From: Spongiimicrobium salis
Lineage (GTDB): Bacteria; Bacteroidota; Bacteroidia; Flavobacteriales; Flavobacteriaceae
Direction of reading: 5' to 3'
Assembly: GCF_043678055.1 (NCBI RefSeq)
Contig: NZ_JBHEQA010000003.1
Span: forward strand, 124,001 to 188,000
DNA length: 64,000 nt
In this document: piece after piece, positions 8,938-17,729 of the stretch
Position numbering within the stretch: the stretch's first letter is position 1
Layout of the letters: each line of letters opens with the position of its first letter
Translations under genes and position numbers: made by a program
Notes under the pieces: model-generated
What the model was told of the DNA's origin: nothing
Seen by the model: only the letters and a program-made list of their open reading frames with translations
Databases searched by the model: none

Positions 8938-10230
8938 CTAGGATTCAAAACGCCTGTAATCCTTTTTATACGGACGAATGATCAATCGGGCCTCGCGGTC
9001 AAAACGAATGTAATTGTAGACCCAATTCACAAAGACCACTACCCTATTTCGAAAACCAATTAAAAAGAATAGGTGTACAAACATCCAGACAAACCAGGCG
9101 AAAACGCCTTGGAATTTTACATTGGGCAAATCTACCACTGCCTTATTCCTTCCCACAGTGGCCATGCTCCCTTTGTCCTTGTAAGTGAATGGTTTTAAGG
9201 GTTTATCGGCTAATAAGCGCACGAGGTTTTCCCCTAAGTTTTTCCCTTGTTGAATGGCAGGTTGGGCCATCATTGGATGTCCATAGGGGTACTCCTCACT
9301 TTGCATACAGGCAATATCGCCTATCGCAAAAATATCCTCAAAGCCATCTACTTGGTTAAATTGGTTGACTTTTAGTCGGTTTCCGCAAATCAATAGATCG
9401 GCTGCATCCACTCCTTGAATGGCCGCCCCTTTTACTCCTGCTGCCCATACCAAAGTAGCCGTTTCAAAACTTACATCGGTATCCGTGCTTACTTTTTTCC
9501 CATCATAGTCGCTCACTCGAATATCCTTCCATATTTGAACCCCCAGATTTTCCAGAAAATCCTCAGCTTTTTGCGAAGCTTTTTCACTCATTGCCTTCAA
9601 AATACGATCCCCAGATTGCACCAAATTGATCTGGGCTCTCCTTGTATCCAAATCGGGATAATCCTTGGGAAGAATTCCTTTTTTGATTTCGGCCAGTGCC
9701 CCGGCCAATTCTACACCTGTGGGGCCTCCTCCCACAATCACAAAATTCATTAAGGCATCCCGTTCATGGATATCATCCGTAAGGAGTGCCTGTTCAAAAT
9801 TCTCTAGAATAAGACTTCTTAGGTTTAACGATTGGGGTATGGTCTTCATGGCCATACTATGTTTCTCTATTCCTTTGTTTCCAAAGAAGTTGGTTTCTGA
9901 ACCCGTAGCCAATATCAGGTAATCATAGCTCAACTCTCCAATATCAGTGATTAATTTTTTTTCTTTGGTCTGTATTTCTTCCACATTAGTCAAACGAAAA
10001 AAGAAATTGGGATAATCTTTTAATATTTTTCGAATAGGGTAAGCAATAGAGTCCGGTTCTAGTCCTCCTGTAGAAACTTGATACAATAAGGGTTGAAAAT
10101 TGTGGTAATTATGCTTGTCCAAAAGTACTACTTGGACTTCTTTCTTACTGAGTTTCTTAGCTAGGGAAATCCCTGCAAAACCACCTCCTATGATAACTAT
10201 TCTTGGAAAATTGGACTTTGGTATATTCAT
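8938..10230 (-). CDS. Type II NADH dehydrogenase (NDH-2)
   Basis: This non-proton-pumping NADH:quinone oxidoreductase feeds electrons into the respiratory chain. The 430-residue protein has the FAD motif GGGFAGISLAKKL near the N-terminus, the NADH motif VIVGGGPTGVELAGALAE at about residues 163-180, the second FAD site IFAIGDIA, and the quinone-pocket segment MAQPAIQQGK. The C-terminus is hydrophobic (FVWMFVHLFFLIGFRNRV), as expected of the membrane anchor. It has its own promoter upstream and ends 4 bases from the convergent GH13 gene. It could substitute for a sodium-pumping NADH dehydrogenase under some conditions; that is inference. Confidence 0.92.
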   Translation of the reverse strand: MNIPKSNFPRIVIIGGGFAGISLAKKLSKKEVQVVLLDKHNYHNFQPLLYQVSTGGLEPDSIAYPIRKILKDYPNFFFRLTNVEEIQTKEKKLITDIGELSYDYLILATGSETNFFGNKGIEKHSMAMKTIPQSLNLRSLILENFEQALLTDDIHERDALMNFVIVGGGPTGVELAGALAEIKKGILPKDYPDLDTRRAQINLVQSGDRILKAMSEKASQKAEDFLENLGVQIWKDIRVSDYDGKKVSTDTDVSFETATLVWAAGVKGAAIQGVDAADLLICGNRLKVNQFNQVDGFEDIFAIGDIACMQSEEYPYGHPMMAQPAIQQGKNLGENLVRLLADKPLKPFTYKDKGSMATVGRNKAVVDLPNVKFQGVFAWFVWMFVHLFFLIGFRNRVVVFVNWVYNYIRFDREARLIIRPYKKDYRRFES

Positions 10231-10246
10231 ATCGTTATTCGTATTC

Positions 10247-10254
10247 CAAAATTA
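10247..10254 (-). promoter_or_regulatory. -7 promoter box for NDH-2
   Basis: Minus strand TAATTTTG is an exact TAnnTTTG match ending 16 bases upstream of the NDH-2 ATG. No clear -33 element. Confidence 0.4.
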
Positions 10255-10366
10255 CGCATTCGTTGGCATCCTTCATAGAAGAATCTGCTGTTTTTAGTAT
10301 ATTTAGCCTTGGAGTCCAGCACATTATTGCCACGGAACCCAATTACCTATAAACCCAGATAATATC

Positions 10367-11797
10367 ATGAAAAAAATAGTATTGATTGTCTTTTTTTTAA
10401 CCGCTGCATTCCCTTTTTCCCTATTCGGTCAAAAAAGCAGTACCGAAATCCTCAACAGTTTAGATAAAAAGGGCACTTTTTATGGCACTATAGCTCAAAA
10501 TATATGGGGCTATGCCGAAATGGGCTATCAGGAGGAAAAAAGCAGCGCCCTCTTGCAAAAAACCTTGGGAGATGCTGGTTTTAAGATTAAAACAGGCGTT
10601 GCAGGTATTCCTACAGCGTTTATTGCCGAATATGGAAGTGGTTTTCCTGTAATCGCCATTTTAGGGGAATATGATGCTTTACCTGGGCTATCCCAACAGG
10701 CGGTACCCGAAAAAAAATCGGCCAATGCCGCCGCCGGTCATGCCTGCGGCCATCATCTCTTTGGCACAGCTTCCACTGCAGCTGCGATTAGTGTAAAGGA
10801 GTGGATAGAAAAAAATAAGATCAAGGGTACCATTCGATTTTATGGCTGCCCTGCGGAAGAAGGAGGTTCTGGCAAGGTATATATGACTAGGGAAGGCCTT
10901 TTTAATGATGTTGATGCCGTATTGCATTGGCATCCCGGTTCCAGTAATGCAGCCAGTGCAGGTGCTGCTTTGGCCAATAAATCGGCTAAATTTCGTTTTT
11001 ATGGAGTTTCCGCTCACGCTGCAGGCTCCCCGGAGAAAGGGCGTTCTGCTTTGGATGGTGTAGAGGCTATGAATATGATGGTCAATATGATGCGGGAGCA
11101 TATACCGGAGCAATCACGTATACATTATGTTATTACCAGCGGGGGAAAAGCGCCTAATGTTGTTCCCGACTTTGCCGAAGTATATTATTACGCACGTCAC
11201 AACAGTCGTGAAGTGGTCATAGATATCTTTGATCGTATGGTCAAGGCCGCTGAAGGTGCTGCTCTGGGCACAGGCACCACCATGGATTATGAAATGATTG
11301 GAGGAACGCATGAATTGCTTCCAAACCTTACTTTACAAAAAATAATGCACGAAAAGTTATCCCTTGTAGGCGGACTTGAATATACCGCTGATGAAAAGGT
11401 TTTTGCCGATAAGATCGCTCAAAGTTTAGGGTATGCCGAAGTTCATAGTGCCACGGCAAAGAACGTTCAGCCGTATCGCACCGAAGCAAAGGCCTATGGT
11501 TCTACAGATGTAGGCGACGTAAGTTTTGTGGTGCCCACCGTTGGGATGAGCGCTGCAACCTGGATTCCCGGAACTCCAGCCCATAGTTGGCAGGCTGTTG
11601 CTGCAGGAGGCACTTCCATTGGGAATAAAGGCATGATGATCGCCGCAAAAACTTTGAGTCTCACGGCAGCCTCCCTTTTTGAAAACACCAAAGTCCTCGC
11701 CAAAGCCAAAGCTGAACTGGTAGAACGTCGCGGACCTGATTTTAGGTATACGCCTTTATTGGGAAATCGACCTCCGGCACTGGATTATAGAAAGTAA
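10367..11797 (+). CDS. Secreted M20-family amidohydrolase (AbgB-like)
   Basis: A 476-residue M20D-type metallo-amidohydrolase with an N-terminal signal peptide (KKIVLIVFFLTAAFPFSLFGQ), so it acts in the periplasm or outside. The metal-binding signature is seen in GEYDALPGL, HACGHHLFG and CPAEEGGSGK. The dimerisation domain insert follows (SAHAAGSPEKGRSALDG) and a metal histidine lies near the C-terminus in GTPAHSWQ. The layout most resembles the p-aminobenzoyl-glutamate hydrolase B subunit, but related enzymes cleave many N-acyl amino acids, so the substrate is left open. No A-subunit or transporter neighbour is present. Confidence 0.85.
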   Translation: MKKIVLIVFFLTAAFPFSLFGQKSSTEILNSLDKKGTFYGTIAQNIWGYAEMGYQEEKSSALLQKTLGDAGFKIKTGVAGIPTAFIAEYGSGFPVIAILGEYDALPGLSQQAVPEKKSANAAAGHACGHHLFGTASTAAAISVKEWIEKNKIKGTIRFYGCPAEEGGSGKVYMTREGLFNDVDAVLHWHPGSSNAASAGAALANKSAKFRFYGVSAHAAGSPEKGRSALDGVEAMNMMVNMMREHIPEQSRIHYVITSGGKAPNVVPDFAEVYYYARHNSREVVIDIFDRMVKAAEGAALGTGTTMDYEMIGGTHELLPNLTLQKIMHEKLSLVGGLEYTADEKVFADKIAQSLGYAEVHSATAKNVQPYRTEAKAYGSTDVGDVSFVVPTVGMSAATWIPGTPAHSWQAVAAGGTSIGNKGMMIAAKTLSLTAASLFENTKVLAKAKAELVERRGPDFRYTPLLGNRPPALDYRK

Positions 11798-11937
11798 AAG
11801 CAATACTACAGAAGCAAGTATATATTTTTCTTTTTTGATACTCAGAATACTAGCGATAAAAAGTGCCTTTTTTTTAAAATTCCTGTAACAAAAGTAAGAG
11901 AACATCTACTAATATATTAAACCACCTAATCCAACTA

Positions 11938-12432
11938 GTGAATAAAGAACTGGAACATCGTTTTGTGACGGAACTTGAGAGCAATCAGAATATTGTTCAC
12001 AAAGTCTGTAGTTTATATACCAATCATAGGGATGCACACAATGATTTGTTTCAGGAGATAACCATTCAATTGTGGAAGGCCTACCCAAAATTTCGCGGGG
12101 AGTCCAAATTTAGCACTTGGATGTATCGGGTGGCTTTGAATACGGCTATAACTTTATATCGAAAATCAAAAAGGAGCGTTCCAACGCAAGATTATGATTC
12201 CGTCATTTATAAAATTAAGGCCGATGAATACGATGAGACACAAGAGCAACAATTGAAACTGATGTACAAGGCAGTAAAACAATTGGGAGATATAGATAAA
12301 GCCCTGGTTTTTCTATATCTCGAAGACAAAGATTATAGTGAGATTTCAGAGACCCTGGGGATTACGGAAGTAAATGCAAGGGTGAAAATGAATCGAATAA
12401 AGAATAAATTGCGAACCATACTTAATCCATAA
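11938..12432 (+). CDS. ECF-type RNA polymerase sigma factor
   Basis: A 164-residue extracytoplasmic-function sigma factor. Region 2 spans about residues 25-90, with DLFQEITIQLWKAYPKFRG and STWMYRVALNTAI. Region 4 spans about 105-160, with LEDKDYSEISETLGITEVN and KMNRIKNKLR forming the -35 helix-turn-helix. The start is GTG; nothing upstream in frame fits and the product aligns from MNKELE with the usual N-terminus. The next gene begins 4 bases later and encodes a membrane protein in the place where an anti-sigma factor is expected. This subgroup is common in Flavobacteriia and its regulon is mostly unknown. Confidence 0.9.
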   Translation: MNKELEHRFVTELESNQNIVHKVCSLYTNHRDAHNDLFQEITIQLWKAYPKFRGESKFSTWMYRVALNTAITLYRKSKRSVPTQDYDSVIYKIKADEYDETQEQQLKLMYKAVKQLGDIDKALVFLYLEDKDYSEISETLGITEVNARVKMNRIKNKLRTILNP

Positions 12433-12436
12433 GGAT

Positions 12437-13096
12437 ATGATGGATGAATTAGAATTATTAAAAAAAGACTGGCAGAAAAAAGAAGAACAGCTTCCTAAAC
12501 TGTCTTATGATGAAATCTATCAGATGACCTGGCAGAAATCTTCTACCATTGTCAAAAAGATTTTTTATATCAGTATTGTGGAGCTTCTTTTTTGGATCAT
12601 CCTCAATACGATTCCTTTTTTCTCCCAATCCTATAAGGACAAGTTTGGTCAATTAAAATCGGAATCCGGAGAGATGCTGTTTATTGTCCTTTCTTCCAGT
12701 TTAACCTATATTGTGCTCTCTATTTTCATCTATTACCTCTATAAATCCTATAAAGCAATTTCTGTTGTAGATAACGTAAAATCCTTGATGGAAAGCATTC
12801 TGCGTACCCGGAAGATCATTCGTTATTATGTGGGGTATAATCTTGTTATGGCCTTTATTATTGCTCTGGTCACTTTTTATATGCTCATTACGCAAGATGA
12901 AAAGGTCATTGCCATGTTGGGCACCTTGGAAGGAGATATGTCCTCCTTTAAAATGTGGTTATTCATTGGGCTATTCGCTCTATTGGGTGTGGTAATAATG
13001 CTTGCCTTTATATGGGGATTCTATAGACTTATCTATGGAATTTTATTAAAGAAGTTAAAACGCAACTACAACGAACTGAAACGCTTGGAAATCTAA
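12437..13096 (+). CDS. Membrane protein paired with the ECF sigma factor
   Basis: A 219-residue protein with an acidic cytosolic N-terminal segment (about 1-35, DELELLKKDWQKKEEQ) and four predicted membrane helices (about 37-60, 75-98, 131-152 and 174-198), ending in a basic tail. It lies 4 bases after the sigma factor, so the two are cotranscribed. The arrangement suggests a membrane-bound regulator of that sigma factor. No ZAS or FecR-like domain is seen, so an anti-sigma role is inferred from position only. Confidence 0.65.
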   Translation: MMDELELLKKDWQKKEEQLPKLSYDEIYQMTWQKSSTIVKKIFYISIVELLFWIILNTIPFFSQSYKDKFGQLKSESGEMLFIVLSSSLTYIVLSIFIYYLYKSYKAISVVDNVKSLMESILRTRKIIRYYVGYNLVMAFIIALVTFYMLITQDEKVIAMLGTLEGDMSSFKMWLFIGLFALLGVVIMLAFIWGFYRLIYGILLKKLKRNYNELKRLEI

Positions 13097-13097
13097 A

Positions 13098-13925
13098 TCA
13101 GCTCGTCTTCCACTTGCGTTGCTTGTTCTCTTCTTCAAAAGCCAATAAATCTTTTTTAGAAATTACTTTGAGGAAAGAAGGGTGTTGCTCAATGGCATAC
13201 TCTAGTTTTTCAATGATAGATTCAAAAGATTCGTTTTCATAGTCAATATCCAAAGGCTCTTTGATGACCATGGACTGTAATATTCCCTTCTTCTTGATAC
13301 GCAACCCCTTTTTATCAAAAGACCTGCGGAAGCCATCAATGACTACGGGCACTACAACAGGTTTGAATTTTTTTATGATATGGGCCGTTCCTTTTCGCAA
13401 AGGTTTCCAAGGTTTTGTTGTTCCCTGGGGAAAGGTAACCACCCAGCCATCGTTAAGTGCTGTTCCAATATTGGAAATATCACTCATCTTTACCTGGCGC
13501 TTTACATCTTTTCCATCGGCTCGCCATGTACGTTCAATACTTATAGAACCTGCATAGGCCAGGATTTTAGTCAGCAAGCTCTTTTTCATAGTTTCAGCTG
13601 CTGCCACATAATACATATTCATTTTAGGTTGCCAGATATATCCAATATTTTTAATGCTGTCTTCCCTACCACTGAGGCTAGCATTAAACACATGAAACAT
13701 GGCCACCACATCGGCAAAATACGTCTGATGATTACTGACGAACAAAACATTTTTATCTGGTAAGTTTCGGATAATATCGGACCCTTCTATTTCTAATTTA
13801 TTAAATCCTTTATAGCGTTGGTGCGTAATGACTGCCATAATCCGGATAAGCCATTTCTTCAAAAAAAGGATATGTCCAAAAGGGTTCTTCTTGAGCAAAT
13901 GTTGTATTCTTTGGTTAATATCCAA
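13098..13925 (-). CDS. 1-acyl-sn-glycerol-3-phosphate acyltransferase (PlsC family)
   Basis: This membrane-associated acyltransferase adds the second acyl chain to lysophosphatidic acid in phospholipid synthesis. The 275-residue protein has the catalytic block VSNHQTYFADV (an NHxxxxD variant, NHQTYFAD) and the glycerol phosphate-binding block TFPQGTTKP in place of the usual FPEGTRS. The start is TTG, because the N-terminal stretch NPFGHILFLKKWLIRIM is needed for the family alignment; the next Met is at residue 30. The variant second motif means acceptor or donor specificity may differ from standard PlsC. It follows the Nudix gene by 21 bases on the same strand. Confidence 0.8.
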   Translation of the reverse strand: MDINQRIQHLLKKNPFGHILFLKKWLIRIMAVITHQRYKGFNKLEIEGSDIIRNLPDKNVLFVSNHQTYFADVVAMFHVFNASLSGREDSIKNIGYIWQPKMNMYYVAAAETMKKSLLTKILAYAGSISIERTWRADGKDVKRQVKMSDISNIGTALNDGWVVTFPQGTTKPWKPLRKGTAHIIKKFKPVVVPVVIDGFRRSFDKKGLRIKKKGILQSMVIKEPLDIDYENESFESIIEKLEYAIEQHPSFLKVISKKDLLAFEEENKQRKWKTS

Positions 13926-13946
13926 TAAAATTACAAAATATACTTC

Positions 13947-14588
13947 TTATAGAACCTGTTTCAGGAGGTCTTTAACTTCACTTAACATCATTGCGGTAGC
14001 TCCCCAAACTACGTAACCATTTAGTTTAAAAGCAGGTACGCTAATATTTCCAGCATAGGAAGTCAAGCGTTTTTCACCAACAATATTCTCATCATTCATA
14101 AAATCCAACAAAGGCACTTCTATAAGTGTCTCTACTTCGGATTCCTGAATCTTAAACGGAACATCCATATGATAGTACCCCATATACGGCTGTACTTCAA
14201 AATTACTGGGCGGAATGTACACCTGTGTTAATTGGCATACGGTCTTCACAGCTTCCACGGGTACTCCAACTTCTTCATAGGTTTCCCGCAAGGCAGTTTC
14301 CAATAAATCCATGTCTTGATCTTCTACCTTCCCTCCTGGAAATCCTACCTGATTGGAATGAACGCCTTGATAGGTTTTTCTTAAAATGAGGAGAAGATGG
14401 GTTTCATTGTCCTGCTTAGGATAGAACAAAGCCATAACGGCTGCTTTTTTAGCATTCTCCTTTTTAGCTCTAATTGATTTTAACTCTTTAATTCGGAGTT
14501 CAGGGGCCATTTTAAAGTGGGAAGTCTCGCCTGGAAGTGGAAGATTATTTATTTTTGATAGTTGATGTATAAAATCATCAAAATTCAC
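13947..14588 (-). CDS. Nudix hydrolase, CoA pyrophosphatase type
   Basis: A 213-residue Nudix enzyme, probably cleaving coenzyme A or its derivatives into 3',5'-ADP and phosphopantetheine. The CoA-type signature is visible as LLLILRKTYQGVHSNQVGFP followed directly by the Nudix box GGKVEDQDMDLLETALRE and TYEEVGV. The start codon is GTG. It is upstream of, and likely cotranscribed with, the PlsC-family gene, which is also an acyl-CoA or acyl-ACP consumer. That is a mild functional link, not proof. Confidence 0.85.
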   Translation of the reverse strand: MNFDDFIHQLSKINNLPLPGETSHFKMAPELRIKELKSIRAKKENAKKAAVMALFYPKQDNETHLLLILRKTYQGVHSNQVGFPGGKVEDQDMDLLETALRETYEEVGVPVEAVKTVCQLTQVYIPPSNFEVQPYMGYYHMDVPFKIQESEVETLIEVPLLDFMNDENIVGEKRLTSYAGNISVPAFKLNGYVVWGATAMMLSEVKDLLKQVL

Positions 14589-14619
14589 AGATTTACGTTT
14601 TAAGGTTAATTGAAAGTTT

Positions 14620-15351
14620 ATGAATGATCGTCCTATGACTTCTAGCCACTTTTTCTATGGTACAATAATACTACTATTTTTTTTAGGTGCCTGTAAAGAT
14701 ACCCCGCCAAGCAGCTCCACCATTCAAAAAGAAGAAGTCGTTAAAAAAGATAGTATCCCCTTGGATTCCATTCTTCCAAAAAAAGAAGAAGTTGTCGAAG
14801 AATTCAAGTTAACCGAAGAGAATGCCATCGATTTTTTCTTTGATTACAATAAGACCATAACCGAAAATAAGGTAAAGCTCACCACCAGTTTTGGGGAGTT
14901 TACCATTCAACTCTATAACAATGTCCCCTATCACAGAGCAAATTTCATTTATCTGACCAAACAAGGGTATTTTGACAATACCTATTTTCATCGTGTCGTT
15001 AAAAATTTTATCATTCAAGGAGGAAATGCCGATAATAAGGAAACTTCTATGAAAAGAAGAAAAATAGGTCGATACCTCCTTCCTCCGGATACCAGAAAAG
15101 GGCATAAACACCACAGGGGTACGATCTCTATGCCCAGCAGTGAAAATGACAATCCCCATAAATTGGCTTCTCCTTACGAATTCTTTATTGTGGTTACCAA
15201 ACCGGGTTCCTATCATTTAGATGGAGATTACACTCCGTTCGGCAGGGTAATCTCAGGGATGGACGTCGTGGATAAAATCAATGCGCAACCCGTAGGTAGG
15301 GGAGATTGGCCGTCGCAAAATATTTATATTTTCAAAGCCGAAGCCTTCTAA
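14620..15351 (+). CDS. Cyclophilin-type peptidyl-prolyl isomerase lipoprotein
   Basis: A 243-residue lipoprotein: a hydrophobic signal ends in the lipobox LGAC (Cys near residue 25), then comes a low-complexity Lys/Glu linker, then a cyclophilin domain from about residue 85 to the end. Cyclophilin motifs include FHRVVKNFIIQGG, GTISMPSSENDNPHKLASPY (a longer variant of the usual GxxSMA) and FGRVISGMDVVDKI. It would catalyse proline cis/trans isomerisation on proteins in the periplasm or at the outer membrane. The insertion with RRKIGRYLLPPDTRKGHKHH before the GTISM strand is typical of the Bacteroidota subgroup. Confidence 0.88.
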   Translation: MNDRPMTSSHFFYGTIILLFFLGACKDTPPSSSTIQKEEVVKKDSIPLDSILPKKEEVVEEFKLTEENAIDFFFDYNKTITENKVKLTTSFGEFTIQLYNNVPYHRANFIYLTKQGYFDNTYFHRVVKNFIIQGGNADNKETSMKRRKIGRYLLPPDTRKGHKHHRGTISMPSSENDNPHKLASPYEFFIVVTKPGSYHLDGDYTPFGRVISGMDVVDKINAQPVGRGDWPSQNIYIFKAEAF

Positions 15352-15391
15352 AAAAAATTCTCTTCCTAAACTGCGCCGATCCTGAACTGGG

Positions 15392-16000
15392 CTACTTGGA
15401 GCGATAAATATTGGGCAAAGCGATCTTATAGCGTACAGCAATGATTCTTAGGCTTATGATTAAAAGTATGGCAATGGCATAGGCATAGGTATCTGCAAAG
15501 GGCAATTTTTGCAATACAAAATAAGCGGCGCCTCCTAAAATGCAGACGGTTGCATAAATCTCTTTCCGAAAAATCACAGGAATTTCATTGCACAAAATAT
15601 CACGGATCACCCCTCCAAAACTAGCCGTAATGGTTCCCAAGGCAATACACATTACAGGTATTAAATCTGCGGCCACGCCTTTTTCCACTCCTACTAAGGT
15701 ATACAATCCAAGGCCTATGGTGTCAAACAAAAAAAGGGATTTTCTAAAATATTTGAGTTTCGCCTGAAATACAATGGCAAAAAGCACACTGCCAAAGATC
15801 GTAAACATATAAACTGGCTCCTGAAGCCACACTACCGGGGTGTTGCCTATAAGTATATCCCGAAGCGTTCCACCTCCTACTGCTGTTACAAAAGCTACAA
15901 TGAAAACGCCAAAAAGGTCTAGTTTTTTATCCATGGCGACGAGCACTCCGGAAATGGAGAACGCAATAGTTCCTAAAATATCGATGACAAAATAAAACAT
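15392..16000 (-). CDS. TRIC / UPF0126 family membrane channel
   Basis: A 202-residue inner-membrane protein built from two UPF0126 repeats (about 5-80 and 90-165), each with three helices and a conserved glycine-rich loop: GGGTLRDILIGNTPVVW in the first and FGGVIRDILCNEIPVIF in the second. This is the prokaryotic TRIC cation channel fold, shown in some members to conduct potassium; older annotations suggest glycine transport. It is followed 3 bases upstream by the RDD gene on the same strand, so they may be expressed together. Confidence 0.88.
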   Translation of the reverse strand: MFYFVIDILGTIAFSISGVLVAMDKKLDLFGVFIVAFVTAVGGGTLRDILIGNTPVVWLQEPVYMFTIFGSVLFAIVFQAKLKYFRKSLFLFDTIGLGLYTLVGVEKGVAADLIPVMCIALGTITASFGGVIRDILCNEIPVIFRKEIYATVCILGGAAYFVLQKLPFADTYAYAIAILLIISLRIIAVRYKIALPNIYRSK

Positions 16001-16003
16001 TGG

Positions 16004-16720
16004 CTATAATTGTTGGGTATAGTAATTATAGTCTTTCACAATGACATCTACAAAATCAATAGGATTTAAATCGGTACTAATAGAAGTCACTTTTTTGATT
16101 TGATCGCTCAAAGAAATAATGATATTATGGTCTCCTTTTCGTTTGGCTGAATCATAGAGCTCCTTAATCGTTTGCATTTCCCTGTCCTTGAACATCGTAA
16201 CTTGTGGAAATTTGGGCACATAGTCCTGCGGTAAATCGCGTAACAAGGTATTTTCCAAGGTAATTTTCTTTTTTTCGCTGATTACCGTGGTACCTGCAGC
16301 AATATCCCCCACGCGTTGTCCATTTCCTCTGATTAAAATGGTTAAAACGGCCACACCTCCAGAAGTTAAGGCAACATCGAAAATACGCAATATCCAACGA
16401 ATAAAATAACTGGCAAAATTAGGTTTGGATCCATCTAGTTTTACGACCCGTAAGGACATTAGACTTTTACCAACCGTTTTGCCATTGGTAAAGGTTTCCA
16501 TTAATACGTAATACAGAAAAGCAGGAAGGTTCAACAAAAGATAGAGTGCCCACATATCCGCAAAATCAATTTCCAAAAAAGCTAAAAGTAAAATGGTCAA
16601 AATGATGTATACCACAATCACAAAACTATCAATAATATAAGCCAACATCCTGTCGCCAAGGTGCGCTGCATTTTGATTGATGGTTATATTTTGAGCGGTT
16701 TCTATTTGAAATTGATCCAT
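16004..16720 (-). CDS. RDD-domain membrane protein
   Basis: A 238-residue protein with an RDD domain over about residues 20-150. The signature is the LGDRMLAYIIDSFVI start, the GKTVGKSLMSLRVVKLDG loop and GNGQRVGDIAAGTTVI at the end. A cytosolic tail of about 85 residues carries DREMQTIKELYDSAKRKGD. Three membrane helices are visible. It is divergent from, and only 34 bases away from, the SpoIIM-MoxR operon. RDD proteins repeatedly neighbour this operon in Bacteroidota, so it is probably part of the same membrane system. Biochemical function is unknown. Confidence 0.85.
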   Translation of the reverse strand: MDQFQIETAQNITINQNAAHLGDRMLAYIIDSFVIVVYIILTILLLAFLEIDFADMWALYLLLNLPAFLYYVLMETFTNGKTVGKSLMSLRVVKLDGSKPNFASYFIRWILRIFDVALTSGGVAVLTILIRGNGQRVGDIAAGTTVISEKKKITLENTLLRDLPQDYVPKFPQVTMFKDREMQTIKELYDSAKRKGDHNIIISLSDQIKKVTSISTDLNPIDFVDVIVKDYNYYTQQL

Positions 16721-16754
16721 ATTTTACGTTCTTTGGGTATAAACCCCAAGGTTA

Positions 16755-17729
16755 ATGCGTGAAGCTGCTTTTGTAAAACAAAATAAAGACAAATGGTCTA
16801 CTTTTGAAAGTGTTCTTTCAAAGAATACGGAAATAAGACCAAATCAGTTGTCGGATCTCTATATTGAAATCACCGATCATCTGAGTTATGCAAAAACCTT
16901 TTATCCCAAAAGCAATACCGAATTCTATCTAAACTCCCTGGCATCGCAGGCACATCAAAAAATCTATAAAACCAAACGCGAATCCAAGAATCGTATTGTA
17001 TCTTTTTGGAAAACGGAATTCCCTAGCATGTTCTATCAGCATCAGCGCGAATTGCTGATTGCTTTCCTGGTTTTCACTTTTTTTGTAGCCGTTGGAGCAT
17101 TTTCTGCCGCCAATGAAGGGGATTTTGTCCGATCTATTCTCGGAGATAGTTATGTAAATATGACCTTGGACAATATTGCCAATAACGACCCTATGGCGGT
17201 GTACAAGGAACAAGGGGAGTTCAACATGTTTTTAGGAATCACCATCAATAATATTAGAGTGGCCATTATTGCCTATGGTTACGGTATCTTAGCTGGAATT
17301 GGTTCCCTTTTTGTCATGATGCAGAATGGCATCATGTTGGGGAGTTTTCAGTATTTCTTTTATGAGCAGGGGTTGTTTTGGGAATCCGTACGTACCATAT
17401 GGATTCATGGGACTATAGAAATTTCTGTAATCATTATCGCTGGTTGTGCCGGATTGGTGCTTGGTAATGGCATTGTTTTTCCAGGAACCTATACGCGTTT
17501 GGAATCCTTTAAAAGAGGGGTGCTCAACGGTTTAAAAATTTTGATTAGTACCATTCCCTTTTTTGTTGTTGCAGGCTTTTTGGAAGGTTTTGTAACACGG
17601 CATACGGAAATGCCAGATTGGTTGGCTATTTTTATTATTACCAGCTCCCTTGCATTGATTATCTTTTATTACATTATATATCCACACCAACTTCATAGAA
17701 AACCACAACATGACGGAGAATTACATTGA
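16755..17729 (+). CDS. SpoIIM-like (stage II sporulation protein M) membrane protein
   Basis: A 324-residue membrane protein of the SpoIIM/DUF95 family. The cytosolic N-terminal third (about 1-95) has the typical REAAFVKQNKDKW start and RPNQLSDLYIEITDHLSYAK. Then come about five helices with FNMFLGITINNIRVA and IWIHGTIEISVIIIAGCAGL, the most conserved part of the family. The bacterium does not sporulate; here the protein is one piece of the conserved MoxR operon. It overlaps the next gene by 20 bases, indicating translational coupling. A membrane-remodelling or anchoring role is inference. Confidence 0.85.
   Translation: MREAAFVKQNKDKWSTFESVLSKNTEIRPNQLSDLYIEITDHLSYAKTFYPKSNTEFYLNSLASQAHQKIYKTKRESKNRIVSFWKTEFPSMFYQHQRELLIAFLVFTFFVAVGAFSAANEGDFVRSILGDSYVNMTLDNIANNDPMAVYKEQGEFNMFLGITINNIRVAIIAYGYGILAGIGSLFVMMQNGIMLGSFQYFFYEQGLFWESVRTIWIHGTIEISVIIIAGCAGLVLGNGIVFPGTYTRLESFKRGVLNGLKILISTIPFFVVAGFLEGFVTRHTEMPDWLAIFIITSSLALIIFYYIIYPHQLHRKPQHDGELH

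Noticed and set aside
16755..17729. Sporulation gene cluster
   Set aside because: Only a SpoIIM/DUF95 family member is present and its neighbours are the MoxR operon; Bacteroidota do not form endospores.
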